DNA of 64,000 bases, taken from 79-D21 sp022839995 (GTDB lineage: Bacteria; Synergistota; Synergistia; Synergistales; 79-D21). The stretch is taken from the NCBI GenBank assembly GCA_022839995.1, contig JALHIN010000009.1, positions 24,151 to 88,150 on the forward strand, in the 5' to 3' direction. Shown here in pieces: positions 25,201 through 33,300 of the stretch. A model generated the notes under the pieces. The model did no database searches, was not told where the DNA came from, and saw only the letters and a program-made list of their open reading frames with translations. How positions within the stretch are numbered: the first letter of the stretch is position 1; each line of letters opens with the position of its first letter. The position numbers and the translations under genes were made by a program.

Positions 25201-25758
25201 CTAATTGAAACGCACCTGCGGGGCCTTGCGTTCCGCATCGTCTTCCAGTTCGAAGAAATCCGCCTTCGCGAAGCCGGAAAGCCGAGCGACGAGGTTGCTG
25301 GGGAAACTGTCGACGAGGACGTTGTTTTCCCGGACCGTCCCGTTGTAGTAACGGCGTGCCATCTGGACCTGGTCCTCGATCTCCGCCAGGCTCTTCTGGA
25401 GTTCCAGGAAGTTCGTGTTTGCCTTCAGTTCGGGATAGGCTTCCGCCACGGCGAAAAGCGTCCGAAGGGAGGCCGTCAGGGCGCTTTCCGCGGCGGCCTG
25501 CTCCCGGACCGAACCCGCGCTGACCGACTGGGCACGGCTCGCGGCGATTTTTTCGAAAAGTTCCTTCTCGTGCCCGGCATAGCCCTTGACGGTTTCCACG
25601 AGGTTGGGGACCAGGTCCACCCTCCGCTTGAGCTGGACGTCTATCCCGCTCCATGCCTCGGCCATCAGGTTCCGAAGCCGGACAAAACGGTTGTAGACGG
25701 AAACGGACCAGGCAAACACCAGGGCGACGACGGCGGCGAAAATTCCGATCATGAGCAT
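25201..25758 (-). CDS. lemA: LemA family protein
   Basis: Protein of 185 aa. ATG 25758 is preferred because GGAGGA lies six bases upstream; an ATG at 25794 is upstream of that ribosome binding site. One N-terminal membrane helix (MLMIGIFAAVVALVFAWSV) is followed by the LemA helical bundle with RNLMAEAWSGIDVQLKRR and DLVPNLVETVKGYAGHE. Couples with the DUF2207 gene. A possible -10 TACAAT lies just upstream on the minus strand. Confidence 0.9.
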   Translation of the reverse strand: MLMIGIFAAVVALVFAWSVSVYNRFVRLRNLMAEAWSGIDVQLKRRVDLVPNLVETVKGYAGHEKELFEKIAASRAQSVSAGSVREQAAAESALTASLRTLFAVAEAYPELKANTNFLELQKSLAEIEDQVQMARRYYNGTVRENNVLVDSFPSNLVARLSGFAKADFFELEDDAERKAPQVRFN

Positions 25759-25866
25759 GAGGATTCCTCCAATCGGCATAGGGATCGAGTCCATTGTAGC
25801 CGATGCGTGCGGGGTGCTTCCCCAGGTGATAGAATTGCAACCGGTTGAACGAAAGGGGCGTGCAGC

Positions 25867-26703
25867 ATGAGGGTCACGATGGTCCAGGTGGCCAGGGAGG
25901 CGGGGGTCGACAAGGCCACGGTCAGCCGGGCCCTGAAAGGGGACCCGAGGATTTCCCTCGCCACGCGAGAGAAGGTCTGGGAAGCGGTCAAAAGGCTTGG
26001 ATACGAACCGGATGCCGTGGCGAAAGGGCTCTCCAGCAGGAAAAGCGGGATGGTCGCGGTGGTTTTCCGGACGCTGGCACCCGGGTGGACGGGCAGTTTC
26101 CTGTCCGGTGTCGAACGAGTCCTGGCCAAGGGAAGGACGGACTTCATGGTCCGTTCGACAGGAGGTGTCCCGTGCACCTGGGACAGCCTCCTGAGAACCC
26201 TTACGGCCCGCCGCATCGACGGCCTGCTCTGCCTGGATCCCCAGCTTCGGAAAAACCCGGGCATCCCGGTGGTGACGGTGGGGTTCCGCCTTGAAGGGGC
26301 ATGTTCCGTCCTCATCGACACGGAGGAGGGGATCCGGCAGCTACGGGCCATTTCCCGTGGTGCGCCGGTCGTCTACCGGCGGGGAGCGGAGGCCCTGTTT
26401 CCAGAGATGGAGGAGCGGCTCGAAGAAGGAGAAACACAGGCGAGGGAGCAAGATGAATGGGTGTTCTGCGATGGGGTGGATCCAGCCCCGGGGGAACGGG
26501 CGGTCGTATCCTGGGGACGAGGGACGGATTGCGGACACGGGGGGCTTTTCAGGCTCGTCTGGCCTGCCTTTGAAACCGGGGTCCTTGCGGCACGTCTTCT
26601 CCTGAACGCCCTGAAGGGGCAGGGAGCGCTTCCGGACGTCGTCCTGGTGCAGCCGCGCGTGCAAGGCAAGGATGCCCGCGGAGGATGCGAAGAAATTGTC
26701 TGA
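25867..26703 (+). CDS. LacI-family transcriptional regulator with shortened ligand domain
   Basis: Regulator of 278 aa. The DNA-binding helix-turn-helix is intact (VQVAREAGVDKATVSRALKG and the hinge YEPDAVAKGLSSRKSGMV). The periplasmic-binding-protein-like domain is about 50-60 residues shorter than the usual 330-340 aa LacI proteins and lacks the common LGHRRI segment, so its effector pocket may be reduced. It is divergent from lemA and stands alone; targets unknown. A plus-strand TAGAAT just upstream could be its -10. Confidence 0.8.
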   Translation: MRVTMVQVAREAGVDKATVSRALKGDPRISLATREKVWEAVKRLGYEPDAVAKGLSSRKSGMVAVVFRTLAPGWTGSFLSGVERVLAKGRTDFMVRSTGGVPCTWDSLLRTLTARRIDGLLCLDPQLRKNPGIPVVTVGFRLEGACSVLIDTEEGIRQLRAISRGAPVVYRRGAEALFPEMEERLEEGETQAREQDEWVFCDGVDPAPGERAVVSWGRGTDCGHGGLFRLVWPAFETGVLAARLLLNALKGQGALPDVVLVQPRVQGKDARGGCEEIV

Positions 26704-26741
26704 CAGAAAAAGTTTAGTTATACATTATAAATAAACTGATG

Positions 26742-26770
26742 TTGACAGGATTTTTGACTTCTGGTATAAA
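26742..26770 (+). promoter_or_regulatory. Near-consensus promoter before the leader and small Cys protein
   Basis: TTGACA (26742-26747), exactly 17 bp, TATAAA (26765-26770). Transcription should start near 26777. This is one of the best consensus promoters in the window, in an AT-rich patch. Confidence 0.8.
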
Positions 26771-26776
26771 GACCCA

Positions 26777-26927
26777 AAGAAATTGGAACGGAGGATAACG
26801 GATGAAATTCACCACGGTCCCCACCAGCCGAATAAGACGATCGAGACGAAGCTTCGCGGGCGTTGGCGTTCTGGACGCCGCAAGTTTTGTCCTGCGGCCT
26901 GTCGAATTGGCAAAGGGAGGGTTTGAC
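26777..26927 (+). other. Structured 5' leader of about 150 nt
   Basis: Between the predicted transcript start and the small gene are three potential hairpins: CGAAGCTTCG near 26849, GGCGT-TCTGG-ACGCC near 26865, and CCGCAAG/CCTGCGG near 26878. An in-frame ATG at 26802 with GGAGG before it would extend the downstream protein by 42 residues, but that stretch uses ATA, AGA and CGA codons rare elsewhere here and reads RIRRSRRS. It is better explained as an RNA leader or a short regulatory peptide. Confidence 0.45.
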
Positions 26928-27110
26928 ATGTGGTTGAAAGACAGCAAGGGGAACTGGTATATGGCGGGGCAGGAACCGATCTGCGGGATTTGCGAGGCCG
27001 CAGGCAGCTGGGAAAAGGATGCCGAGGGCGGGTGGGTCTACGTGACCGCGACAGTCGGCGGCCTGTCGGGGAATTCCTATATCCCGGTCCACTCTTCGAT
27101 CGCCCTGTAA
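26928..27110 (+). CDS. Small hypothetical protein with CxxC motif (60 aa)
   Basis: ATG 26928 follows GGGAGGG by seven bases. The protein begins MWLKDSKGNWYMAGQEP, then ICGICEAAGSWEKD and ends in a beta-like VYVTATVGG. One CxxC could bind metal or be redox active. No family recognised. It has its own strong promoter and terminator, so it is a well-expressed single gene. Confidence 0.6.
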   Translation: MWLKDSKGNWYMAGQEPICGICEAAGSWEKDAEGGWVYVTATVGGLSGNSYIPVHSSIAL

Positions 27111-27138
27111 ACGGATCTCCCTTCAAACGGACCGTCCA

Positions 27139-27179
27139 GGGGCGGGCGCGCGGAATGCGCGTTCCGCCCCTTTTCTTTT
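27139..27179 (+). terminator. Rho-independent terminator after the small Cys protein
   Basis: GGGGCGG / CCGCCCC stem with a GC-rich inner part and the run TTTTCTTTT. Textbook layout. Confidence 0.85.
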
Positions 27180-27216
27180 ATACTGGCCGAAAGCCCTGGA
27201 CAGGAGAGTGGGTTTC

Positions 27217-28209
27217 TTGGCAGCCTTCCGCGACAAATTCCGACTCGCATCCGTATTCCTGTTTCTCGCCTTTGCCTTGGCGGGAGCGTTCGGCTATTCC
27301 CTTCTGTCAGGGGATGTCCGCATTCCCTTTCAGGAAGTCTTGGAAATCCTTGCAACGGGTCCCGCCGGACCTGCCGGTTCCCAGGAGAGCCTCGCGAGGG
27401 CCGTCATCTGGCATGTCCGCCTGCCGAGGGCGTTGACCGCCCTGGCGACCGGGGCGGGACTCGCCTGCTGCGGGGTCCTTTTCCAGGCCCTCCTGCTGAA
27501 TCCCCTGGCTGAACCCTATACGCTGGGAGTGGCTTCGGGAGCCGCCTTCGGGGCTGCGGCCGCCATCTCCTTCCAGTTGCCCTTCCTCACCTTCTGGGCG
27601 TTCGCGGGAAGCGTCGGCGCGCTGGGGGTGGTATTCGCCCTCGGAGGGCGGGGTGCCCTTCGCGAGCCCACCCGGATGATCCTGGCCGGGGTGGTCGTCG
27701 GAAGCATCCTGAGCGCCGCCATCGCCCTGCTGAAGGCCCTGTCGGGGCAGATGATGGCCGCGATCGTCCTTTGGATTATGGGCAGTTTCGCTGGGTCCAC
27801 CTGGGGAAGCACGGCCTGGTGCCTCCCCGCGGCGATCCTGGTCTCGGTCCTGGGCTTCGGGCTGCACCGTGACCTGGATATCGTGGCGTCCGGAAGCCCG
27901 GCGATGGCGCTCGGAGTCAACGAACCGCGCCTGAGGATGGGCTTGCTGTTGATCTCATCCCTTGCGACAGCCGTTTTCGTGTCCTTTTCCGGGGTAGTGG
28001 GTTTCGTGGGGCTGGTTGTTCCCCACCTGGTCCGGATCCTCGCCGGCCCGAACCACGTCCGGCTCGTGCCCCTTTCCTTCCTCGGGGGAGGGCTGCTGAT
28101 GCTGGTTGCGGACCAGGCCGCACGGGGCCTTTCGGAATTGCCCGTCGGCGTGATCACGGCTCTCGTCGGAGGGCCGGTCTTTTGCGTGCTTCTCTGGAGG
28201 CGGGCCTGA
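27217..28209 (+). CDS. FecCD-type ABC transporter permease (iron/siderophore or cobalamin)
   Basis: About 330 aa with eight to ten membrane helices and BtuC/FecCD landmarks: IWHVRLPRALTAL ATGAGLACCG, NPLAEPYTLGVASGAAFGA and GVVGFVGLVVPHLVR. TTG 27217 is chosen because AGGAG is ten bases upstream; GTG 27208 would leave one base. It overlaps the ATPase gene (TGATG). No binding protein adjoins it; the BtuF-like protein at 33.3-34.2 kb is the probable partner. Confidence 0.87.
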   Translation: MAAFRDKFRLASVFLFLAFALAGAFGYSLLSGDVRIPFQEVLEILATGPAGPAGSQESLARAVIWHVRLPRALTALATGAGLACCGVLFQALLLNPLAEPYTLGVASGAAFGAAAAISFQLPFLTFWAFAGSVGALGVVFALGGRGALREPTRMILAGVVVGSILSAAIALLKALSGQMMAAIVLWIMGSFAGSTWGSTAWCLPAAILVSVLGFGLHRDLDIVASGSPAMALGVNEPRLRMGLLLISSLATAVFVSFSGVVGFVGLVVPHLVRILAGPNHVRLVPLSFLGGGLLMLVADQAARGLSELPVGVITALVGGPVFCVLLWRRA

Positions 28210-28967
28210 TGCTGAGGGCGATACGGGTCTCCGCCGGCTACGGAAGCCAGCCCGTTCTCCACGGACTCTCCCTGGAGATCCGTCCCGGGGAGGTCCTGGC
28301 TCTTCTCGGGCCGAACGGAAGCGGAAAAAGCACGCTGCTTTCCGCGCTTTGCGGGGTAGTGAGAGTTCTCGAGGGGGAGGTCCTCCTGGAGGATCGGCCG
28401 GTTCTCGGGATGGACCGGAGGAGCGTTTCAAGGCAGGTCGCCTATGTCCCGCAGCAGTTTGCCTTCACCCAGGGATTCCGCGTGGAGGAGATCGTCCTCA
28501 TGGGGAGGTCCTGCTGGCTCGGCCCCTTCGAAAATCCGGGCGAAATCGACCGTCGGAAGGTAGAGGAAGCGCTGGAGGCGATGGAACTGGAAAGGGTCCG
28601 CGAAAAGCCCGTGACAGAGCTCTCCGGGGGCGAAGCCCAGCGGGCCTGCCTCGCCAGGGCTCTTGCGCAGGACACCCGGTTCTGCCTCTTCGATGAGCCG
28701 ACCGCTTCCCTGGATCCGCGCCACGCGCTCCTGGTGATGGAACGGCTTGCCGGGCTGGCCCAGGAAGGGAAAGGTGTCGCCGTCGCCCTGCACGACGTGA
28801 ACCTGGCCTTTCGCCATGCCTCGAGGATCGCCTTCCTCAAGGAAGGTCGCTTGTTTGGAGTTTTTCGTCCGAGCGAGGTGGACGAATCCGTGCTGGAGTC
28901 GGTATTCGAGGTTGGATGGCGGTTTGCCGTCGGCCCTGGGCTCTCCCGCCTGGCCTTTCCCGCCTAG
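28209..28967 (+). CDS. ABC transporter ATPase, FecE/BtuD type
   Basis: Protein of 252 aa with Walker A GPNGSGKST, Q-loop YVPQQF, signature LSGGEAQRA, Walker B FCLFDEPTASLD and the H-loop LHDVNLA. These are the usual residues of metal-chelate importers. It is translationally coupled to the permease. It is convergent with feoB, with a single base between the stops. Confidence 0.92.
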   Translation: MLRAIRVSAGYGSQPVLHGLSLEIRPGEVLALLGPNGSGKSTLLSALCGVVRVLEGEVLLEDRPVLGMDRRSVSRQVAYVPQQFAFTQGFRVEEIVLMGRSCWLGPFENPGEIDRRKVEEALEAMELERVREKPVTELSGGEAQRACLARALAQDTRFCLFDEPTASLDPRHALLVMERLAGLAQEGKGVAVALHDVNLAFRHASRIAFLKEGRLFGVFRPSEVDESVLESVFEVGWRFAVGPGLSRLAFPA

Positions 28968-28968
28968 C

Positions 28969-30780
28969 CTAGGGAAAGAGCGAGAACGCAGCGTTCAGGA
29001 GCCCCCCGGCGGCAAATGCGGTAACCAGCATGATGCCCAGGCTTTTCAAGGTGTCCTTCCCTCCCAGCTCCTTCCACAGGACGACGAAAGTGGCGATGCA
29101 GGGAAAGGTCATGGCGAGTGTGACCGTTGCCACGACCAGTTGGTTTGGGGAAAGCCCGAGGGGAACCAGCATCCCCACCGCCACGTCTTTCCTCAGGATC
29201 CCCAGGAGGATGGCCCCGGCGGCTGAAGCGGGAAGCCCCAGGACGACGTTGAAAAGCGGAGCGGCAAGCCTGGAAAGGAAGCCGATGACTCCCGTCGAGG
29301 TCAGGAGGTTTGCCAGGAGGATTCCGCCCAGGACGAGGGGAGTCGCTTCGAGGAGGAACTCGCGGACCCTGAACCAGAGCTTCATGGCGAAGGCCTGCAG
29401 GGAAGGCATCCGGTAAGGGGGGATCTCGACGATCAGTTCCGGGCTGAACCCCGGGAGCAGCCGGTGAAGGATCCTCCCCAGGGTGATCCAGGAAAGGAAA
29501 AGGGCCCCGTAGACCAGGAGGACGAAGCGAAGGCCGATGTTTCCGAGCACGCCGACGACCATGGCCTGAAGCGCGGCGCAGGGAACTGCCACGGAGATGA
29601 GCGTGGCCGCGATGAACCGCTCTCTCTTCGACTCCAGGACTCGTGTCGCCAGGATGCCGGGAACGTTGCACCCAAGTCCCAGGAGGGTCGGGATGACGGC
29701 ATAGCCGTGAATCCCGAGCCGGTGCAGCAAGGCGTCGAACAGAACGGCAAGGCGCGGCAGGTAGCCGGAATCCTCGAGGAAGCTGAGGACGGCATAGAAA
29801 GCCACGATATAGGGCAGGACCATGACGAATTCGACGTACAACCCCGTCGAAATCATCCCGAAGCTCAGTTCGAAATCGATCTTTCCATCAAACAGGGTTC
29901 CGATCAGAAGGGTATGGAGAAAGGACCCGGGGCCCAGCAGTTCCGAAATCTTCATCAGGACCGGCCGGACGGCTCTTTCGAAGAAGGGGTCCAGGAGCAG
30001 GCTGATCAGTCCTTCCCCGATCTCCCTTACCGCTCCGTAGCTCAGGGAGAGAACCCCGACGCCGATGAGGGCCCCCCAGAATTTGTGGACGCTCAAGTCC
30101 TCCAGGCGGTCTCTTAACGTGTGGTGCCGGTGGACGACTTTCTGGACCCGGCCGACGATCGATCCGATCCGCTGCCAGCGCTCTTCCCTGGGAACGCTGG
30201 AAAGCGGGGAGACACGGGCCTCGTCCAGTTTCGCCACCAGTTCGCGGATGCCCTGCCCGGTCACCGCCACCGTGGGGACGACCGGCACCCCCAATTCTTC
30301 CTGCAGGGCCGCGGAATCGACCAGGACGCCGCGGTGCCTTGCCTCGTCCACCATGTTCAGGGCGACGATCGATGGAAGTCCCCGCTCAAGGACCTGGAGA
30401 GCCAGGACGAGGTTCCTTTCCAGCGCCGTGGCGTCCAGCACGATGATGGCTTTCTCGGCGCCTTCCTCGATCAGTTTCAGGGCGATTTCCTCCGCTTCGT
30501 TGGTCGGCTCGAGGGTGTAGGCTCCGGGCACGTCCACCAGGCGGTAGCAGGTCCCGCCTACCGCGAGTGTCCCTTCCATGAAGCCGACCGTTGTGCCCGG
30601 GTAGTTGGAAGAAATCGCGTGAACGCCGGTCAGGCGCGAAAAAAAAGCGCTCTTTCCGACGTTCGGGTTTCCCGTCAAAAGGATGCGCTTCGTGCAGTTT
30701 TCCCGGCCTTCACCCGGATCGGGCGTCGAACGGGGAATGCAGCCGCTACAACCGGAGCAACGGCCGTCGCAAAAGGACAT
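28969..30780 (-). CDS. feoB: Ferrous iron transporter FeoB
   Basis: Protein of 603 aa. The N-terminal G domain has GNPNVGKS (37-44), the Thr of YPGTTVGF, DVPGAY and NMVD. About eight membrane helices follow, with the gate motifs VPCAALQAMV and GCNVPGILATR. It is shorter than E. coli FeoB (about 770 aa). A Cys-rich N-terminus (CDGRCSGCSGC) precedes the G domain and may sense or hand over metal. ATG overlaps the feoA stop. Transports Fe2+ across the inner membrane. Confidence 0.94.
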   Translation of the reverse strand: MSFCDGRCSGCSGCIPRSTPDPGEGRENCTKRILLTGNPNVGKSAFFSRLTGVHAISSNYPGTTVGFMEGTLAVGGTCYRLVDVPGAYTLEPTNEAEEIALKLIEEGAEKAIIVLDATALERNLVLALQVLERGLPSIVALNMVDEARHRGVLVDSAALQEELGVPVVPTVAVTGQGIRELVAKLDEARVSPLSSVPREERWQRIGSIVGRVQKVVHRHHTLRDRLEDLSVHKFWGALIGVGVLSLSYGAVREIGEGLISLLLDPFFERAVRPVLMKISELLGPGSFLHTLLIGTLFDGKIDFELSFGMISTGLYVEFVMVLPYIVAFYAVLSFLEDSGYLPRLAVLFDALLHRLGIHGYAVIPTLLGLGCNVPGILATRVLESKRERFIAATLISVAVPCAALQAMVVGVLGNIGLRFVLLVYGALFLSWITLGRILHRLLPGFSPELIVEIPPYRMPSLQAFAMKLWFRVREFLLEATPLVLGGILLANLLTSTGVIGFLSRLAAPLFNVVLGLPASAAGAILLGILRKDVAVGMLVPLGLSPNQLVVATVTLAMTFPCIATFVVLWKELGGKDTLKSLGIMLVTAFAAGGLLNAAFSLFP

Positions 30781-31028
30781 CAGGAGCGGCTCCCTTCCGA
30801 AGGTTCCACTTCCACGATGAGCCGCGAGGAAATCCCATGGCCGATCGCGATCTGCCTCTGGTCGAGGAGGATCGTCACCGGGCCCTTGAAGGGCATTCCC
30901 GAGATCTTCCGGATGGACTTTCCCGGATAGAGGCCGAGGGCTTCAAGGCGCTGGCCGCATTCCCCTTCGGGCATCTGGGCGATGACCGCCTGCGTTCCGT
31001 CTTCGAGAGCGTTCAACGTTCTTCTCAT
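30780..31028 (-). CDS. feoA: Ferrous iron transport accessory protein FeoA
   Basis: SH3-like protein of 82 aa (RLEALGLYPGKSIRKISGMP, ending RLIVEVEP) that regulates FeoB. ATG 31028 is preferred, with GGAG four bases upstream. It is coupled to feoB by a TGATG overlap and has its own promoter and a DtxR-like operator. Confidence 0.9.
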   Translation of the reverse strand: MRRTLNALEDGTQAVIAQMPEGECGQRLEALGLYPGKSIRKISGMPFKGPVTILLDQRQIAIGHGISSRLIVEVEPSEGSRS

Positions 31029-31046
31029 GGGGATCTCCATTCATTA

Positions 31047-31060
31047 TTAGGACTGCCTAA
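31047..31060. promoter_or_regulatory. DtxR/IdeR-type iron box at the feoAB transcription start
   Basis: Palindrome TTAGG-ACTG-CCTAA. The TTAGG/CCTAA arms match the core of DtxR/IdeR-type operators (TTAGGTTAGCCTAACCTAA). It lies immediately downstream of the -10 box and covers the expected start point, so an iron-loaded repressor would block initiation. Confidence 0.65.
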
Positions 31061-31089
31061 CTTATAGCCGAGCCGCTTCCGGCTGTCAA
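31061..31089 (-). promoter_or_regulatory. feoAB promoter
   Basis: TTGACA (31089-31084), 17 bp, TATAAG (31066-31061) on the minus strand. Nearly perfect sigma-70 spacing; it begins within 10 bp of the truD stop codon and separates feoAB from the upstream genes. Confidence 0.82.
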
Positions 31090-31098
31090 GACGGCAGA

Positions 31099-32268
31099 TC
31101 AAGGGTTTCCCGTCATGGCTTTCAGGAGCATGGTGGCGTAGGAGCTTTTCGGCAGGAAAAAGCCGAGAGTCGCCCGCCATTTTCCGGGGTAGAGCTCGTC
31201 CGGTTCGAAACCGGAAAATGCCAGGTTTTCCGGCTTTACAACGGCTTTCCTGGGGAAGGATTTGAAAAAGGTTCGCCGGAATTCCCTCATGTTGAACTGG
31301 GGTCGCCGGATGCCCCGGCCCTGGAGAACCTCGTCCAGGACTTTCCGGACCTGCGGATCGGCATTGCCGATTTTTGCAGCCTCGGTTGGAATCTCCATGC
31401 CGGGCAGGGGGTTTTCCTTTTCCGGTTCCAGGTTTTCGAAGTGGAGGGTGGGGGCTGTTTTTCCCGGAACTTCGAAGGTTTCCTTCCCGTGGAGCCGGAC
31501 CAGCCTTGAAAGGGCGAGGTTCCACAGGAAGGACTGGAAGGCCGCAAATGCCATGGAAAGCTCCTCCCGCGGGATCGCGTTCAGGGCACGGATCAGTCCG
31601 CTCCGGGAGGAGTCGCGGGAAAGCATGCCGGCGATTTCCCGTTCTTCCCGGGTGCGGGAAAGCGAAAGGAGGGCAGCCCAGTCTCCCCAGGCCTTTCGGC
31701 GCATCGCCTTCAGGGCTTTCACGGGTGCCGGGTCCTCGGGATGGATCGTGCAGAAGAACAGCTGCAGGGCCCCCGTGTATTCTCCACGGATCAGCCGCTC
31801 TGCCAGGAAGGCTCCTTCCGAGACGCCGCCGAACCGCTGATCGTCGAAATAATTGGCGAATCCCCACCGCGAGACCTGTTCCATTCCCCTCTCGAGCGAA
31901 CGGGCTTCGGCCTCCGAGAGATCCCGGACCGTGAGGCGGAAATCGTTTCCCAGCAGGTGGAAAGGGGAGATGTAGTCGTCCACGAACCCCTCCCGTACGA
32001 CGGAAACGTTCTTCGAGGCGAAATCCAGGCTGTACCGGGAAGGGACCGAGAGGAACTGTTCGGTCAGGGCATGCCGGTCCTTCTTGCCGCCGTACCCGAC
32101 AGCGGAGATCGGGACGTTGTTTGCCCGGGCGGCCGCGGCAATGGCGTCCAGCGTGTTCCATCCCCTTTTTGTAAGCCGGTAGAAGCCATAGGCGCCCGAA
32201 GAAGGGGAGGACACCAGGTCCAGCCTTTCCCGGACCTGGAAGTCTTCCGGCAGAACCTTGATTTTCAT
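31099..32268 (-). CDS. truD: tRNA pseudouridine(13) synthase TruD
   Basis: Protein of 389 aa from ATG 32268. The signature GYGGKKDRHALTEQ carries the catalytic Asp64, and NYFDDQRFGG is the second conserved TruD motif. It isomerises U13 of tRNAs. Near full family length. It follows tonB by 16 nt, an unusual companion for an energy-transduction operon, probably just co-transcribed. Confidence 0.9.
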   Translation of the reverse strand: MKIKVLPEDFQVRERLDLVSSPSSGAYGFYRLTKRGWNTLDAIAAAARANNVPISAVGYGGKKDRHALTEQFLSVPSRYSLDFASKNVSVVREGFVDDYISPFHLLGNDFRLTVRDLSEAEARSLERGMEQVSRWGFANYFDDQRFGGVSEGAFLAERLIRGEYTGALQLFFCTIHPEDPAPVKALKAMRRKAWGDWAALLSLSRTREEREIAGMLSRDSSRSGLIRALNAIPREELSMAFAAFQSFLWNLALSRLVRLHGKETFEVPGKTAPTLHFENLEPEKENPLPGMEIPTEAAKIGNADPQVRKVLDEVLQGRGIRRPQFNMREFRRTFFKSFPRKAVVKPENLAFSGFEPDELYPGKWRATLGFFLPKSSYATMLLKAMTGNP

Positions 32269-32284
32269 GCGCACAGATCCCTTC

Positions 32285-32917
32285 TCATTCCAGTCGGAAG
32301 ACCACCGGGACCAACAGGAGGCCCGGCGCATCCGGCCGGAATTTCCAGCTTCGGACCGCGGTCAGGGCGGACCGGTCGAGAGCGGGATACCCCGAAGAGG
32401 AGTGGATTGAGATATCTATGGGTTTCCCACTTTCGTCCAGCCTGACGAGCAGGACCACGGTCCCCGATTCCCCCTTCTTCCGGGAGGCCAGGGGGTACAG
32501 CGGTTTCGTCCTGGAGAGGACGTCCGGTTCCCGGGCTTCCCGAACGGTTTCGGGAGACACCACCGGTTGGGGGACTGGCGCCCCTGGGGATTCCTCCGGG
32601 ACCTTCGTACCGGCAGGATCCCTCGAGGCTTGACCCGAGCCGACGGAGGACGCTGCTGTGGCTTGGCCCGACTGTTTTTCCGGGTGCCGCGCGGGTTTCG
32701 AGGGCTGGGCGGAAGGGGGCTTCTCCCGGAGGCTCGGCGGCGATTTCGGCTGCATTCCCTGTTCAGGGACGCCGACGGGGGCAATGGGAAGGCTGACGAG
32801 CCTGGCTTTCAGCAAAACCGGAGGCGGTGCCGCCGTGCAGCGGTCACCCAGGAGCAGGAAGACGGCCGCCGCGTGGAGGGCCAGGCTGAGGAGAACAGGG
32901 ATTCCCCAGCGTCTCAA
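32285..32917 (-). CDS. tonB: TonB energy transducer
   Basis: Protein of 210 aa with one N-terminal membrane helix (IPVLLSLALHAAAVFLLLG, including the Ser/His face that contacts ExbB/D), a Pro/Lys-rich periplasmic spacer, and the C-terminal TonB fold (YPLASRKKGESGTVVLLVRL, SSSGYPALDRSAL, SWKFRPD). Overlaps exbD by four bases. It energises outer-membrane receptors; none is encoded in this window. Confidence 0.9.
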   Translation of the reverse strand: MRRWGIPVLLSLALHAAAVFLLLGDRCTAAPPPVLLKARLVSLPIAPVGVPEQGMQPKSPPSLREKPPSAQPSKPARHPEKQSGQATAASSVGSGQASRDPAGTKVPEESPGAPVPQPVVSPETVREAREPDVLSRTKPLYPLASRKKGESGTVVLLVRLDESGKPIDISIHSSSGYPALDRSALTAVRSWKFRPDAPGLLLVPVVFRLE

Positions 32918-33300
32918 GGGGTCTTGCCTCCCTGCAGCGCAAGGCCGACGTCCTGAATCCCCGCGCTTTGCAGGATTTCCAGTAGGGCGGCGACGTTCCC
33001 GTAGGACACGTCCCGGTCGGCCGCCAGGATAAGGTCCCTCCCAGCCTTGCCGGCTTTCAGGGCCAGGGCGGCGGTTTCTTCCCTGGAGACCGGTGTGCCG
33101 TCAAAACGGATCCGGCCGTCGGGAAAGACTTCGATGACGGCCGGTCTGCCCCCGATCGGGGCTCCCTGGCCCGCGGGAAGGCGGACCGAGATCTGCCCCT
33201 GCAGTAGGGAAGCTGTGATCACGAAAAAGAGGATCAGCATGAACAGGACGTCGATCAGGGGAGTCAGGTCCAGGTCTGGCAGCAGGCGCCTACGGGACAC
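32914..33300 (-). CDS. exbD: ExbD/TolR-family biopolymer transport protein
   Basis: Protein of 128 aa: a short N-terminus, a single membrane helix with the essential Asp in LTPLIDVLFMLILFFVI, and a periplasmic domain. It uses the proton gradient with ExbB. It overlaps the btuF-like gene by 11 bases and tonB by four. Confidence 0.92.
   Translation of the reverse strand: MSRRRLLPDLDLTPLIDVLFMLILFFVITASLLQGQISVRLPAGQGAPIGGRPAVIEVFPDGRIRFDGTPVSREETAALALKAGKAGRDLILAADRDVSYGNVAALLEILQSAGIQDVGLALQGGKTP

Noticed and set aside
26802..27110. 102-aa version of the small Cys protein starting at 26802
   Set aside because: The first 42 codons use codons rare in this window and code for an Arg-rich, low-quality sequence, while ATG 26928 has its own strong ribosome binding site; not fully excluded.
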